Assembly (NCBI RefSeq): GCF_014698965.1
Contig: NZ_JACXAE010000098.1
Location: 248,001-312,000 of the forward strand
Direction: 5' to 3'
DNA length: 64,000 nucleotides
Origin: Iningainema tapete BLCC-T55
GTDB taxonomy: Bacteria; Cyanobacteriota; Cyanobacteriia; Cyanobacteriales; Nostocaceae
The position numbers and the translations under genes were made by a program. Shown here in pieces: positions 26,779 to 36,051 of this stretch. Positions within the stretch are counted from its first letter, which is position 1, and each line of letters begins with the position of its first letter. The notes under the pieces were generated by a model. The model saw only the letters and a program-made list of their open reading frames with translations, searched no databases and was not told the origin of the DNA.

Positions 26779-27081
26779 ATGGCAACTTATAAAGTCAGAT
26801 TAGTTAATGAAGAAGAAGGGTTAGACACCACCATTGATGTTGAGGACGATCAGTATATTCTCGATGCTGCAGAAGAAAATGGATTAGATCTACCATACTC
26901 CTGTCGCGCCGGAGCTTGTTCTAGTTGTAACGGTAAACTTCTTGAGGGTACAGTCGATCAATCTGATCAGACTTTCTTAGACGACGACCAAATTGCAGCA
27001 GGAAATGTACTAACCTGTTACGCATATCCAACTTCTAACTGCACCATTAAAACTCATCAAGAAGAAGCACTCAACCCATAA
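26779..27081 (+). CDS. Plant-type [2Fe-2S] ferredoxin
   Basis: 100 aa with cluster ligands C42, C47, C50 ([13 protein letters not shown]) and C80 (VLTCYAYP). Soluble electron carrier from photosystem I to FNR, nitrite reductase and similar enzymes. It is PetF-like in the loop CRAGACSSC; heterocyst FdxH has CHSGSCSSC. Its C-terminus [11 protein letters not shown], however, resembles FdxH. So a secondary ferredoxin with mixed features is possible. The 144-bp leader contains distant inverted AGAAACGG and CCGTTTCT elements. Confidence 0.93.
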   Translation: MATYKVRLVNEEEGLDTTIDVEDDQYILDAAEENGLDLPYSCRAGACSSCNGKLLEGTVDQSDQTFLDDDQIAAGNVLTCYAYPTSNCTIKTHQEEALNP

Positions 27082-27133
27082 ATTTGTGGGCGTTGCCAAA
27101 TCATGCGAATGAATTTAAAAAATCACCTCGGCC

Positions 27134-27161
27134 GTAGAGACGTTGCATGCAACGTCTCTAC
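27134..27161. repeat. 28-bp palindrome, GTAGAGACG family (copy 4)
   Basis: Perfect 28-bp palindrome; inner arm TTGC/GCAA. Downstream of ferredoxin and upstream of Uma2, on co-directional genes. Confidence 0.9.
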
Positions 27162-27272
27162 AGGGATTTGGGCAAATTCAAAAATTCATCCCAAAGGTAG
27201 GTAACGCCTACAACACAGTCCTCCTTCAGCAATGCTAAATTTGAGCTACCAGCACTCCAGAGGAATCAGCTC

Positions 27273-27974
27273 GTGACTACTTCAATGGAACATGGCGCTA
27301 TCAAAAGTGATCGCATCCCGCCTTTAGAAAGTGGCGATCGCTTAACTCGTCACGAATTTGAACGTCGTTATACAGCGATGCCGCATATTAAAAAAGCAGA
27401 ATTAATTGAAGGAGTCGTATACGTGGCATCACCGTTACGTTTTAGAAGTCATGGAAAACCTCATCTACAGTTAATTACGTGGTTGGGCACTTATCAGGTT
27501 TCTACTCCGGGCGTGGAGTCGGGCGATAATTCTACAGTTCGCCTAGATTTAGACAATGAACCACAACCCGATGTTGTGCTTTTCATTGAAGAGCGACTGG
27601 GGGGACAAGCACGAATAAGTGAGGATGATTATATAGAAGGCGCACCAGAATTAGTAGCAGAAGTAGCAGCCAGCAGTGCATCAAACGACTTGCACGACAA
27701 AAAACAGGCGTACCGACGCAACGGTGTTCAGGAGTACATCGTCTGGCGGGTTTTGGAAAATAAACTCGACTGGTTCAGCTTACAAAACGGCGAGTATGTA
27801 CCACTAGAACCTGACGCAGATGGTATAATTAAGAGTAATGTATTTCCTGGTTTGTGGTTAGCGGTACAAGATTTACTAGCACAAGACATGAAGCAGGTTT
27901 TAGCAGTGCTGCAACAAGGGTTGAATTCCACCGAACACGCCGCGTTTGTGCAGCAACTGTCACAGCAGTCTTAA
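27273..27974 (+). CDS. Uma2-family protein (DUF820, PD-(D/E)xK nuclease fold)
   Basis: 233 aa. Uma2 proteins are numerous in cyanobacteria and predicted to be nucleases related to restriction enzymes. Visible core: AELIEGVVYVAS, then QPDVVLFIEE and APELVAEVAA followed by LHDKKQAYRRNGVQEYIVW. GTG 27273 has AGAGGAATC in front; ATG 27285 is an alternative. The last 17 bp carry the 19-bp sequence repeated at 30485-30503, making this 3' end one boundary of the dynamin-gene segment. Confidence 0.88.
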   Translation: MTTSMEHGAIKSDRIPPLESGDRLTRHEFERRYTAMPHIKKAELIEGVVYVASPLRFRSHGKPHLQLITWLGTYQVSTPGVESGDNSTVRLDLDNEPQPDVVLFIEERLGGQARISEDDYIEGAPELVAEVAASSASNDLHDKKQAYRRNGVQEYIVWRVLENKLDWFSLQNGEYVPLEPDADGIIKSNVFPGLWLAVQDLLAQDMKQVLAVLQQGLNSTEHAAFVQQLSQQS

Positions 27975-27976
27975 GA
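27958..27976 (+). repeat. 19-bp direct repeat, left copy
   Basis: TGTCACAGCAGTCTTAAGA, forming the last codons and stop of the Uma2 gene. The identical 19 bp recur at 30485-30503, on the other side of the dynamin-like gene. Confidence 0.9.
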
Positions 27977-28026
27977 GCGTTACTTTTTAAGTTAACGCTG
28001 ACGTAACATATGACTTTACAACTTAT

Positions 28027-30389
28027 TTACCAATTGCTTGAGCGATGTAGTAGTTGGTTTGCTTGCTCTGTCAGTTCTTTAGTCTCCTGCATCAATGAAT
28101 AGAGTGTTTGTTTTAAATTTTTAAATTCCTCAGCCGATAGAGACTTGTCTTTTATTGCTTGAGCTAAATTTACTTGATAGTTAGTCAAATAACCTTTGAG
28201 GGATTCAAGGTAGTAGTTGATTCTATAATCAAAATCTTCAGACAAAAATAATTGAAGTTCTTGTTCAATCTCTGTGACTTGTTGAAAAATTAATTCATTG
28301 GCAAAATTGACATACGATGCAAGATTAATATAGTAGTTTTTTTCTTTAATTATTAGTCTTTCTACCTTGTAATTAAAGAATTTTATAAAGTAATTATGAA
28401 GTTTAATGCTAATGTCTACTTTTGATTCAGAAATAGATTGATTACGTAAATATGTCAATAAATTGATAGCATTAATCTTAAATTTTGGCGCTTCTAAGCA
28501 AAGACTGATATTAAATTTTTCTTCTAATCGCTTTTGGGCATTTTCAATAATTTTCATTACATGTTCATTTAATACGTGATGAACTCTATTGGCATGATAG
28601 TTAATTATTGCCTCAATATTCTGATTTATCTTTGTAATTAAAACTCCTATAAATTCCTTTAAACAGTCTGAAACTTGATGGCAAGCATTTTCTGCTTCTT
28701 CCTTAGATACAAATGTAAAGTTTGTTATATTTATTCTCTTAAGATGATTTAAGAAAATATTTGTTAGCTGAATTGGTTGGCAGTTAAGAATTTTCTGAAA
28801 GTCAAAGTCATTTAATAATGGACTGAAAGCAACCGAATAAGATTTAGCGTTTTCCAGCTTAGAATAATCTAATGTATGTAAAAATTTATATTTTATTTTA
28901 TCCAGGCAATCATTTATGTCATTCTTTAAGTCAAAAATAATCTGATCAATTTGTGGCTGATATAACTCACGACGAGTTTCTAATTCACCCATATCAGCTT
29001 GTAAAGCTTCAATTTCTGACCTAATTTTGCTTTCATCTTGCTCAAGCGAGCTTATCTGTAAGCTAAGATCGCTACTTAATGCTTTAAGTCTATTAAGGCT
29101 AAGCTTAAGTGCAGACTTAATACAGCGTGGAGCAACTTGTTCCAGAATATTATTAAGTGCCTTTTCTAGAAATGGTGTAAATCCTGATTTTTTCCAAAGC
29201 TTCTCTGCTTTATCTTTTAACGCTTCTACCGTTGCTACCTTCAGCTCATCTTCCCAATCAAAACCGTATACTTCTTCAGCCAACGCACGTGCCTTTGGTT
29301 TGTGCTGAAGTTCTGATTCTGAATAATTATCTGCTTCCTGCAAAAAATCAGCAGCATAAAATGCTCTCCTAGCAGATACTTCAAAAACCCGTTTTGTCTC
29401 ACTATTACTTATTTGTAGGTCAGCAGCAACAAACTCCTGCACTTGCTCAAGAGTCATACCATCTTTTCTACGCTGGTCAACCTTATTAACTAGAGCATAC
29501 AGGTTATCTTTGCCCAGTAATTCAATCACTGGCTTAATTTGCTTTTTAACTTCTTCTGCTGCTTTGGTATTTAGTTGAGTAAAGTCTAGGACAATTAACA
29601 CCATTGAGCTTTTTTTTAGCTGATCTGCCACCACGGCAGCTAGTCTAAGGTTTTCACCAGCTTTGTTAGGTCCAGGGGTATCGACTATTACTAAATTACC
29701 CAACATTTGCGATTGGTTGCTTGTTGCCAACCTCCAAAAAGGAGTTTTAACACGCGGAACCTCCAGAAGTTTACCAAGCGGGTCACAAGAAGGTTCTATA
29801 ATGCTACAAAGCCGGATAATATCGTTCAGAACCGTTAAAGTATCAATAATCTGTTCACGCCCATTATTTTCTTTATTAAAAGCCAATTCCTGTTGATCTT
29901 GAATTTTCCTAAGCAAGTCAGTAAGATGGGGATATTTATTCATTTCCTGCTGTGTTTCTTTATCCATTTGCTCACGACTGCGTAAAGCCAAAAGTGTATC
30001 TTGGAAAACTTCCAAAATTTGGTCACTAAGAGTTAAAACAGGCTCTTTCAGTTCAGCTTGAAAAACAACCTCAGTAGGTAACATCGTCATGGCAGAGTTG
30101 CGACTGGGCAGAATCTCTCTTGACCGACAATTGCATTAATAATCGTCGATTTTCCAGCTTTCATAGGCGCGACAATTGCCATTCTCAACTCCAGGTTCTT
30201 TACCTTGTCAGCCTCCAAGCTAACTTGCTTCTCAAAATCTGCATACTTTTGGTTAGTACTGTGAGAACCAAATCCTGTACTGGCACGGTGCATGAGACAA
30301 CTGATTTTTTCCAACGAGTTGATTGCATTCTGTTGCAAATCTTGAACATTCAGGCTCGAAACACCAGAAATCATGTACTTTTGCTCCAC
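28027..30389 (-). pseudogene. Dynamin-like GTPase, split by a 2-bp slip
   Basis: Two minus-strand frames make one dynamin-family GTPase. The 5' part (30389 to about 30115) holds the G1 loop VAPMKAGKSTIINAIVGQ. The 3' part (from about 30112 to 28027) continues with NSAMTMLPTEVVF, G3 VDTPGPN, G4 VNKVD, and a long helical stalk with coiled coil. Removing two bases from the GAGAGA run (plus-strand 30113-30120) restores GQEILPSRNSAMTMLPTEV. Bacterial dynamins remodel membranes, and some act in phage defence. Whether the gene is dead, phase-variable or missequenced cannot be told. Start GTG 30389 or ATG 30374. The rest of the frame is intact over about 690 residues, so the lesion looks recent. Confidence 0.88.
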
Positions 30390-30484
30390 ACAATGTTAAA
30401 TCCATTGTTGTTAATTCTGGCTGAACAAAAACGTAATGCAATCGGTAAAAACACTGTTTAGTCACTCCTGTTTCTCTGTGCGGT

Positions 30485-30503
30485 TGTCACAGCAGTCTTA
30501 AGA
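30485..30503 (+). repeat. 19-bp direct repeat, right copy
   Basis: Exact copy of 27958-27976. The preceding bases (CTGTGCGGT) also loosely resemble the Uma2 3' end (TTGTGCAGCAAC), so this may be a leftover second Uma2 3' end or an integration-site duplicate. Confidence 0.85.
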
Positions 30504-30638
30504 CATTTAAGCAATGCTATTGGTTAAATGCTGGTTGGTATAAGCTTTATAAGCTATATTTGTGAGTATTGCCATCATGCTCTAATCGTTGAAAAACCGC
30601 TGCCAATCACTGTTTCTCCAGCTAAGCAGGCTTGCAAA

Positions 30639-31697
30639 ATGAAAGTTCAATCCGTTCAGCTAAAGTATTTCAAGAAATTTCGGTCTTCTGGGGTATTTGA
30701 TTTCACAGATCCAGAAACTGGTTTGGCACGAGATATGATTGTCCTAATCGGAATGAACGGTGCTGGGAAAACAAGTCTATGCCAAGCGATCGCAGCAACC
30801 CTGGGTACAGCCACTGGACGCTTACAGACACTCTCCGATTTAGAATGGGCAGGATTTAACTATGAACTGCTTGGAAATAACTGGGGACAATTTGAGCCGG
30901 AGGTGACTATAGATGTGCAGTTTTCATCTAGTGAACTCCAAGCTGTGCGTGATTTCCAACAAAAATTAAGCTCTTTAGGGCGTGATTTGCATCCTCCTGC
31001 TGAAAAGCATATTGTGACCCTTAGATGGCACAATGGGCGTGTTATTGCCGACAGTGCGGCTGAATTGTTTCAATTTAAAGGACGAGAATACGCTAAACAA
31101 CTGCGTCGAACTGAAGGATTCCAAGTCTTTGAACGAGTTGGTACAATCCTTTGGTACACAGAGCAGAGAACTTCAACAAGCTTAACCACTGAAGACCTTG
31201 ATCGTAAATTGGAAATTACAGAAGATCTTTTGCGCGATCGCCTATCCAAGTGGCGACAATTTCATCAAGATTTTGAAATCAGCAAACATCAACTACGCCC
31301 AGGGCAAAAGGATTTATATGCCGAAATTGAAAGAGCTTACAAAGCAGTCTTTCCCGAACGCAGCTTTGAAGGTCCAGTTCTGCGAGAGAATTTAGACGAC
31401 ATCCTGAGCGAACCCTGGTTTTATCTGTATGACGGAAGAAACCAGTATGAAATTTCTGAGATGTCTGGGGGTGAGCGTGCTATCTTTCCAATGCTAATGG
31501 ACTTTGCCAGTTGGAATATTCACAACTCTGTTATTCTGATTGATGAGATTGAATTGCACCTCCATCCACCAATGCAACAGGCGTTACTGAGAGCTTTGCC
31601 TAAGTTAGGCACAAATAATCAGTTCATTATTACAACACACTCTGATTATGTGGAGCAATTAGTGCCTGAAGCATATATTATTCGGTTAGAGGTGTAG
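30639..31697 (+). CDS. AAA/ABC-type ATPase, PARIS AriA-like
   Basis: 352 aa from ATG 30639; the upstream extension to 30528 lacks family similarity. RecF/OLD-like ABC ATPase: Walker A GMNGAGKT at residues 38-45, signature EMSGGERAIFPML, Walker B SVILIDEIELHLHPP and H-loop FIITTHSDY. The middle is helical and short, without an SMC-type coiled coil or zinc hook. It is followed 2 bp later by a DUF4435 nuclease gene. An AAA15-type ATPase plus DUF4435 protein is the composition of PARIS (AriA-AriB) anti-phage systems. That assignment is by gene pair and domain type, not by close similarity I can verify. Confidence 0.8.
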   Translation: MKVQSVQLKYFKKFRSSGVFDFTDPETGLARDMIVLIGMNGAGKTSLCQAIAATLGTATGRLQTLSDLEWAGFNYELLGNNWGQFEPEVTIDVQFSSSELQAVRDFQQKLSSLGRDLHPPAEKHIVTLRWHNGRVIADSAAELFQFKGREYAKQLRRTEGFQVFERVGTILWYTEQRTSTSLTTEDLDRKLEITEDLLRDRLSKWRQFHQDFEISKHQLRPGQKDLYAEIERAYKAVFPERSFEGPVLRENLDDILSEPWFYLYDGRNQYEISEMSGGERAIFPMLMDFASWNIHNSVILIDEIELHLHPPMQQALLRALPKLGTNNQFIITTHSDYVEQLVPEAYIIRLEV

Positions 31698-31699
31698 TT

Positions 31700-32146
31700 G
31701 TGAGTGTCGTTAGTGGCAAAGTTATTTTTTGTGAGGGCAAGCAAACCAGTTTAGATTTTAGACTACTCAACAGAGTCGTGGAGAACCTATTAATAGATAA
31801 GCCTACCATTGTTCCCTCTGGTAGTAAATTTACTTTTTCGATCTTTACTCAAGGTTACTTTTCTAGAGAACAAGCTACAAATCAAAGGTACATCATTTTT
31901 CGTGACCGAGATTTCGACGCTCAACCTACTGACAATATCGAATTGATCCAACTAAAGTCCATGTTTCTTACCCACCGTGCTTGCGTGGAGAATTACCTAT
32001 TAAACGCCGATCTCTTGGGATGGGTGCAGTTCCGCGCAAGGCGCGGCTCGCAAAGGGAGCCGCGCCTTCAGTGGCGGTGGGTGTCCCGTCAAAATTACAA
32101 AAAAATACGGCTAAGGTATAACCGTCTACCGTCGCTTGCAGGCTGA
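31700..32146 (+). CDS. DUF4435 (TOPRIM-like) nuclease, AriB-like, C-terminally truncated
   Basis: 148 aa from GTG 31700, 2 bp after the ATPase stop. The DUF4435 start is clear: VIFCEGKQTSLDF with the catalytic-type Glu, YIIFRDRDFDAQ with Asp residues, and HRACVENYLLNADLL. From residue 113 the reading frame enters a G/C-rich palindrome (32038-32068) and then low-quality sequence (RRGSQREPRLQWRWVSRQ) ending at 32146. Normal members are roughly 250-300 aa, so the C-terminal half is lost. AriB is the toxic effector nuclease released from AriA on phage infection; this copy is probably inactive. Confidence 0.75.
   Translation: MSVVSGKVIFCEGKQTSLDFRLLNRVVENLLIDKPTIVPSGSKFTFSIFTQGYFSREQATNQRYIIFRDRDFDAQPTDNIELIQLKSMFLTHRACVENYLLNADLLGWVQFRARRGSQREPRLQWRWVSRQNYKKIRLRYNRLPSLAG
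32038..32068. repeat. Palindrome inside the DUF4435 gene
   Basis: 12-bp arms AAGGCGCGGCTC and GAGCCGCGCCTT around a 7-bp loop. G/C-rich in an A/T-rich gene; DUF4435 similarity stops right at it. Confidence 0.85.
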
Positions 32147-32165
32147 TTCTATTGCTACTCAAGCC

Positions 32166-32612
32166 CTAACTAGCTTCCAGAAATCCCTTTACTGTCTCAA
32201 CAGAAACGCTAACAACAGGGTGATTGAATATTGCTTTTAATGCCTCTGTACCACCTGCTTTTAGGGCACTAAGGAGCCGCTGTTTGAGAGTTGGATTAGT
32301 CTTGATTTCCTCTTTGATAGCCTCAGTTGCTACAGCTTCATTTCGAGTAATAGCAGACTGAGCTAGTTGTTCTACAAACGGCTGAATTTCTGCCCTAAGT
32401 TCTGCTTTGAGTTTGGCGATATCTATTGATTCAGAAATTTTGATTGTACCAGCTTCTACTTCAGAAGAATCAGTTACATCCTTATCAATAGATACAGACA
32501 CATTATTTTTTGTGGATTCTGTACCCAGCACAGTATCAATTTTTCCACCTCTGACTTTTGACTTATTGGTGCTGCCACCAATTCTTACAGATGCATCATT
32601 TTCATTAGCCAT
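32166..32612 (-). CDS. Small protein of the four-gene operon: repeat N-terminus plus helical C-terminus
   Basis: 148 aa, last gene of the four-gene operon. Residues 5-27 (NDASVRIGGSTNKSKVRGGK...) and 36-59 (NNVSVSIDKDVTDSSEVEAG...) are two copies of a beta-type unit. The same unit appears once near the C-terminus of the neighbouring pentapeptide protein. Residues 63-100 are a helix or coiled coil (DIAKLKAELRAEIQPFVEQL). The end, TLKQRLLSALKAGGTEALKA then IFNHPVVSV, is a small helical domain I associate with several cyanobacterial pentapeptide-repeat and effector-type proteins. No enzyme motif. Likely an adaptor or assembly partner. Confidence 0.7.
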   Translation of the reverse strand: MANENDASVRIGGSTNKSKVRGGKIDTVLGTESTKNNVSVSIDKDVTDSSEVEAGTIKISESIDIAKLKAELRAEIQPFVEQLAQSAITRNEAVATEAIKEEIKTNPTLKQRLLSALKAGGTEALKAIFNHPVVSVSVETVKGFLEAS

Positions 32613-32654
32613 GCTTCTACCTCATTAACAAAAAGTGTTTAAATTGAGAGAACA

Positions 32655-34538
32655 CTATTCTTGCTCATCTTCTTTATTAGAAGATTCACCAGAGTAGGAG
32701 TCATAATTTTCCGGGATCTGTTCTTCGTCTTGCTCAGAAACTCCATAGGGTTGAGTTTCAATACTGCCTCCACTAATGTCACCATTGTTAACATCACCAT
32801 CAATATTAACTGAGGCATCATTTAAATCATTACCAGCGCTTTGAGCATTTGCTTCCGCTTGAGCTTGATTATAGATGTATGATATGACGGATGGATTTTC
32901 TTTAGAAAGATTAGATATAACAGACACTGCTGATTTACTTCCTATAATTATACTCAAAAAATCATTCTCGTTTATTTGAATTTCGCCATCTTTTTTGGGA
33001 CTCCAATCAATAAATTTAATATCACAACTGCTCTTAATATTTATTTGTTCTTCTTTGTTACTTTGCTCATTGACAGTTTGTATATTTAAGTTTATACCAC
33101 CCCTGATAGTTTTAAAGAAGTTAGCGCCGCTAAGAAGACATTTATCTAAATTAATCATTGTTAAATCAGCATTTCTAAAATCAGCACCTGTTAGGTTACT
33201 ATCAACAAAATAACTGCTTATCAATCTAGCTCCGTAAAAAATACTTCTTACACACCTGCACTTTTCTATTCTAGATTCAATCATTCTAACGCGAGTGAAA
33301 TTTACTTCATTTAAATTACACTCTTCTCTAAATACACTAAAAGAAGTATCAGCTGATGAAAGATTTGCTGGTTTGAGTGTTCTACCATTAAAGGCGGTTC
33401 CAATAAATTCGCAATTAGAAAGCTTAGCTTTTGACAAATCAGCAGCTTCAAAGTCACAACTTTTAATCAAATTATTGCTGAGGTCAACAAAATTCATTGA
33501 TGCGCTATCAAATTTACAATTAGTAATATTTCCTTGATTAGCGACTCCTTTTGTTGTATAAGTTTCTGATTTAGGTCCAATATAGCAGGTAATTAGTCCG
33601 CCACTACTTGTGCTTGGCTTTTTAGGATTATTACTTTGTGTTTCGTAAGAACTAAATATAGATTTAGTAAATATCGTTCCATTTAACGTACAATCATAAA
33701 GCTTGCAAGCTACAAGTTTTGCTTCTGAAAAGTCTGCATTTGATAAATTTGAGTACTCAAGCTTACTAGAAATTACGGCTTTGACAAAGCTGGAGTTAGT
33801 TAAATCACAATTATTGAAAATAAGAGTTTCGTCATTTTCTATTCTTGATTTGTTGTAAAAAACACGACAGTTATCAAAAACTGTTTCTCTTAACCTTGCT
33901 GCTAAAAGTTCAACTTTAGAGAAGAGAGAATTACTAAAATTTGCTCTTTCAAGGTTTGAGTTGATAAATTTGACATCGTTAAAACTAGAACTATTAAAAT
34001 CAGCCTCTCTAATATCGGAGTTAATAAATACTACATTGTATAATTTGATGCCAGAACAGTTGAGTTTGTATAAACTTTGAAATTCTGACAATTCAACATT
34101 GGCTACCCTTATACCAAATTCGCTACATTTTTCCAAAAATATTATTGGGTCATTCTTACTTAAGTCTGTTTGACTTACCTCTGCTCTAAAGGTTAGGGTA
34201 AGAAAAGTGTTATTGATTTGTATTTTATCTTCACCTCTCAATATACCCACAGTGGAATTACAAACAGCGGAGTTTAGATGAGTGGTAATTTCAGGATCAC
34301 TGTAATGATTAAACTCAAAGCCATCTAGTTTTGACCAAGAGATATTCATGAAAAACCAGTATCTCGAAATCGGAATTGTTGGCAATGGCGTAGGAGGGAC
34401 TACCAACACCTGAGGTTTATTGATATCTCCATAAACCATTACAGTACAAATGCAACCTTTATGCTCATAGCTTATATCGAATGCTTCGGGCTGGGTAATA
34501 TTTCTCTCTTTGGGTCCAATAGCAAAACTTATTTTCAT
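32655..34538 (-). CDS. Pentapeptide-repeat protein of the four-gene operon
   Basis: 627 aa. The N-terminal 130 residues are not recognised. From about 140 to 500 the protein is built of A(D/N)LxX/F-type pentapeptides (NSDIREADFNSSSFNDVKFI, LSNADFSEAKLVACKLYD, NLTGADFRNADLTMINLDKC), which fold as a right-handed quadrilateral beta helix. Residues 573-595 match the NDASV unit of the next gene, followed by a very acidic tail (EQDEEQIPENY, NKEDEQE). Cytoplasmic by sequence. The upstream gene ends 2 bp before its ATG, so they are coupled. Pentapeptide proteins often act as scaffolds or DNA mimics; the role here is unknown. Confidence 0.8.
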   Translation of the reverse strand: MKISFAIGPKERNITQPEAFDISYEHKGCICTVMVYGDINKPQVLVVPPTPLPTIPISRYWFFMNISWSKLDGFEFNHYSDPEITTHLNSAVCNSTVGILRGEDKIQINNTFLTLTFRAEVSQTDLSKNDPIIFLEKCSEFGIRVANVELSEFQSLYKLNCSGIKLYNVVFINSDIREADFNSSSFNDVKFINSNLERANFSNSLFSKVELLAARLRETVFDNCRVFYNKSRIENDETLIFNNCDLTNSSFVKAVISSKLEYSNLSNADFSEAKLVACKLYDCTLNGTIFTKSIFSSYETQSNNPKKPSTSSGGLITCYIGPKSETYTTKGVANQGNITNCKFDSASMNFVDLSNNLIKSCDFEAADLSKAKLSNCEFIGTAFNGRTLKPANLSSADTSFSVFREECNLNEVNFTRVRMIESRIEKCRCVRSIFYGARLISSYFVDSNLTGADFRNADLTMINLDKCLLSGANFFKTIRGGINLNIQTVNEQSNKEEQINIKSSCDIKFIDWSPKKDGEIQINENDFLSIIIGSKSAVSVISNLSKENPSVISYIYNQAQAEANAQSAGNDLNDASVNIDGDVNNGDISGGSIETQPYGVSEQDEEQIPENYDSYSGESSNKEDEQE

Positions 34539-34540
34539 AA

Positions 34541-36004
34541 CTAATTAGCTTCCCCATCCATCTTGCTATTAATTGCATCTTTGATTCGCTCTAATACTCC
34601 TGACTGATTTCTCATGACTTCTTGAGCAGTAAACTCTAAAGTATAATACCCATTTATCTGGTCATTAACCAATTTCCCCTCAAAATCACTCTCAGCTTGT
34701 TCGTCCCATTTTTCACCAATTTTTCTGTATCCTTCATCTCGGCAATAGACAATAACACCATAGTTTTCAAAATCTATTACTAAACACTGTGCTAATTCTT
34801 GTCTTGGAGCATAATTTCTTATATTATTAGGTACAGGTAACTCCTGTTGTTGTGCCATTGTGCTTAATGAGCTTAAAAAGTTAACACCAACAGGAGACAA
34901 CTCAGACGGTAGTTGTAAGTCTTGCCACGATGAATTAGAATTTTGCCATCTCCAGTAATATCTTGGTATTTCTACAATTTTGCCATTACCATTTACGCTT
35001 GGACTTACTTCAAGTGAAGGGAACTTTAAATCTTTGATAGATTCGTCAAGCCCAGCGAAATCTTCAAACATCTTTTTACCCTGAGAAATTAACTCTCTAA
35101 TGGGCTTACTGATTTTATTAAAGTTAGTCTTTAGTTGAATTACTGAATCTGCATGACTTTTATAAGCGCTGATTTGTCTTTCTAGTTCTTGTCTTTTTTG
35201 TTCTAGTTCTTGTATTTTTTGAACCTGTTCTGCTTCTTGGAACTGAAGTCGCTCTAATTTCTCTTGGTCTTTTATTTTTTCATTTTCTAAATTTTGTTTT
35301 TCTTTTCTTATATCTTCTAGCTCTGTCTTTGTCTGTTCAGCCTCTTTCACGGCTGCTTCATACTCTTCATTTAATCTAATTTGTTCCGCATTTTTGTAGA
35401 ACGGTCTAGGGTTAACACCATATATAATTATTGTTTGTAATTCCTCACGAGCGGACATATATCTTTTATAAGCAGCAACTATACCTTTGCTTAGATAAAA
35501 AGCAAAAGTTGAAGAAATAGCTGCTAAAGCAAAAGCTATAGCAGGAAGAAATGGGTCTGGATATTTGGCATTTTGATTTCCTACTAATACTGCTTGGAAT
35601 GTTAGTAATAAATCTCCTGGTAAGACTATAAAAAGTATTGGTGAAAATTTAATAATACCAAACAAAGATATTTTGATGTTTTGCCCAAGAATTTCTGATT
35701 CATCTACTAGCGTACTTATAGGTAAAGCCGCCGTTACAAGTAAACTGAGTATACCTTTAATCGGAAATACGAATATCTTGTCGCTATCTGACAGAGCAAG
35801 CCTTTCTCCAAAAGAGTAGTCTAATATTGCAAACTGCCCAAAACTCAGACAGCATAAAACAATTAATAATATCAAAAATATAATTCTTTGACGTGTTTGT
35901 TCTTCTTTATACCACTTCTCAAGTTGTTTACGGTATTTTGGATTTTCAATATAATTTTGGTGCTGTTCTTCAATCTCTTGTCTGCCTGGTTCATTTACAG
36001 TCAT
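34541..36004 (-). CDS. Polytopic membrane protein with coiled coil, four-gene operon
   Basis: 487 aa. About four membrane helices lie in the first 180 residues: IIFLILLIVLCCLSFGQFAI, GILSLLVTAALPI, ISLFGIIKFSPILFIVLP and IAFALAAISSTFAFYLS. A strong Glu/Lys/Gln-rich coiled coil follows (about 205-290, for example EKLERLQFQEAEQVQKIQEL). The C-terminal soluble domain (about 340-470) contains YYWRWQNSNSSWQDLQLP and DFENYGVIVYCRDEGYRK. No recognised enzyme. Coupled to the pentapeptide gene by a 2-bp gap. It could anchor that protein at the membrane. Confidence 0.75.
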   Translation of the reverse strand: MTVNEPGRQEIEEQHQNYIENPKYRKQLEKWYKEEQTRQRIIFLILLIVLCCLSFGQFAILDYSFGERLALSDSDKIFVFPIKGILSLLVTAALPISTLVDESEILGQNIKISLFGIIKFSPILFIVLPGDLLLTFQAVLVGNQNAKYPDPFLPAIAFALAAISSTFAFYLSKGIVAAYKRYMSAREELQTIIIYGVNPRPFYKNAEQIRLNEEYEAAVKEAEQTKTELEDIRKEKQNLENEKIKDQEKLERLQFQEAEQVQKIQELEQKRQELERQISAYKSHADSVIQLKTNFNKISKPIRELISQGKKMFEDFAGLDESIKDLKFPSLEVSPSVNGNGKIVEIPRYYWRWQNSNSSWQDLQLPSELSPVGVNFLSSLSTMAQQQELPVPNNIRNYAPRQELAQCLVIDFENYGVIVYCRDEGYRKIGEKWDEQAESDFEGKLVNDQINGYYTLEFTAQEVMRNQSGVLERIKDAINSKMDGEAN

Positions 36005-36051
36005 GTTTACTCCTTAAGGAGATTGATAATTTTTGTACTTCAATCAATAAG

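Noticed and set aside
26779-27081. Heterocyst ferredoxin FdxH
   Set aside because: The cluster loop is CRAGACSSC, as in PetF, and no nif genes are nearby.
32109-32233. Possible out-of-frame continuation of the DUF4435 nuclease
   Set aside because: A frame here reads protein-like for about 40 codons but overlaps the end of the opposite gene, and I cannot tie it to the family.
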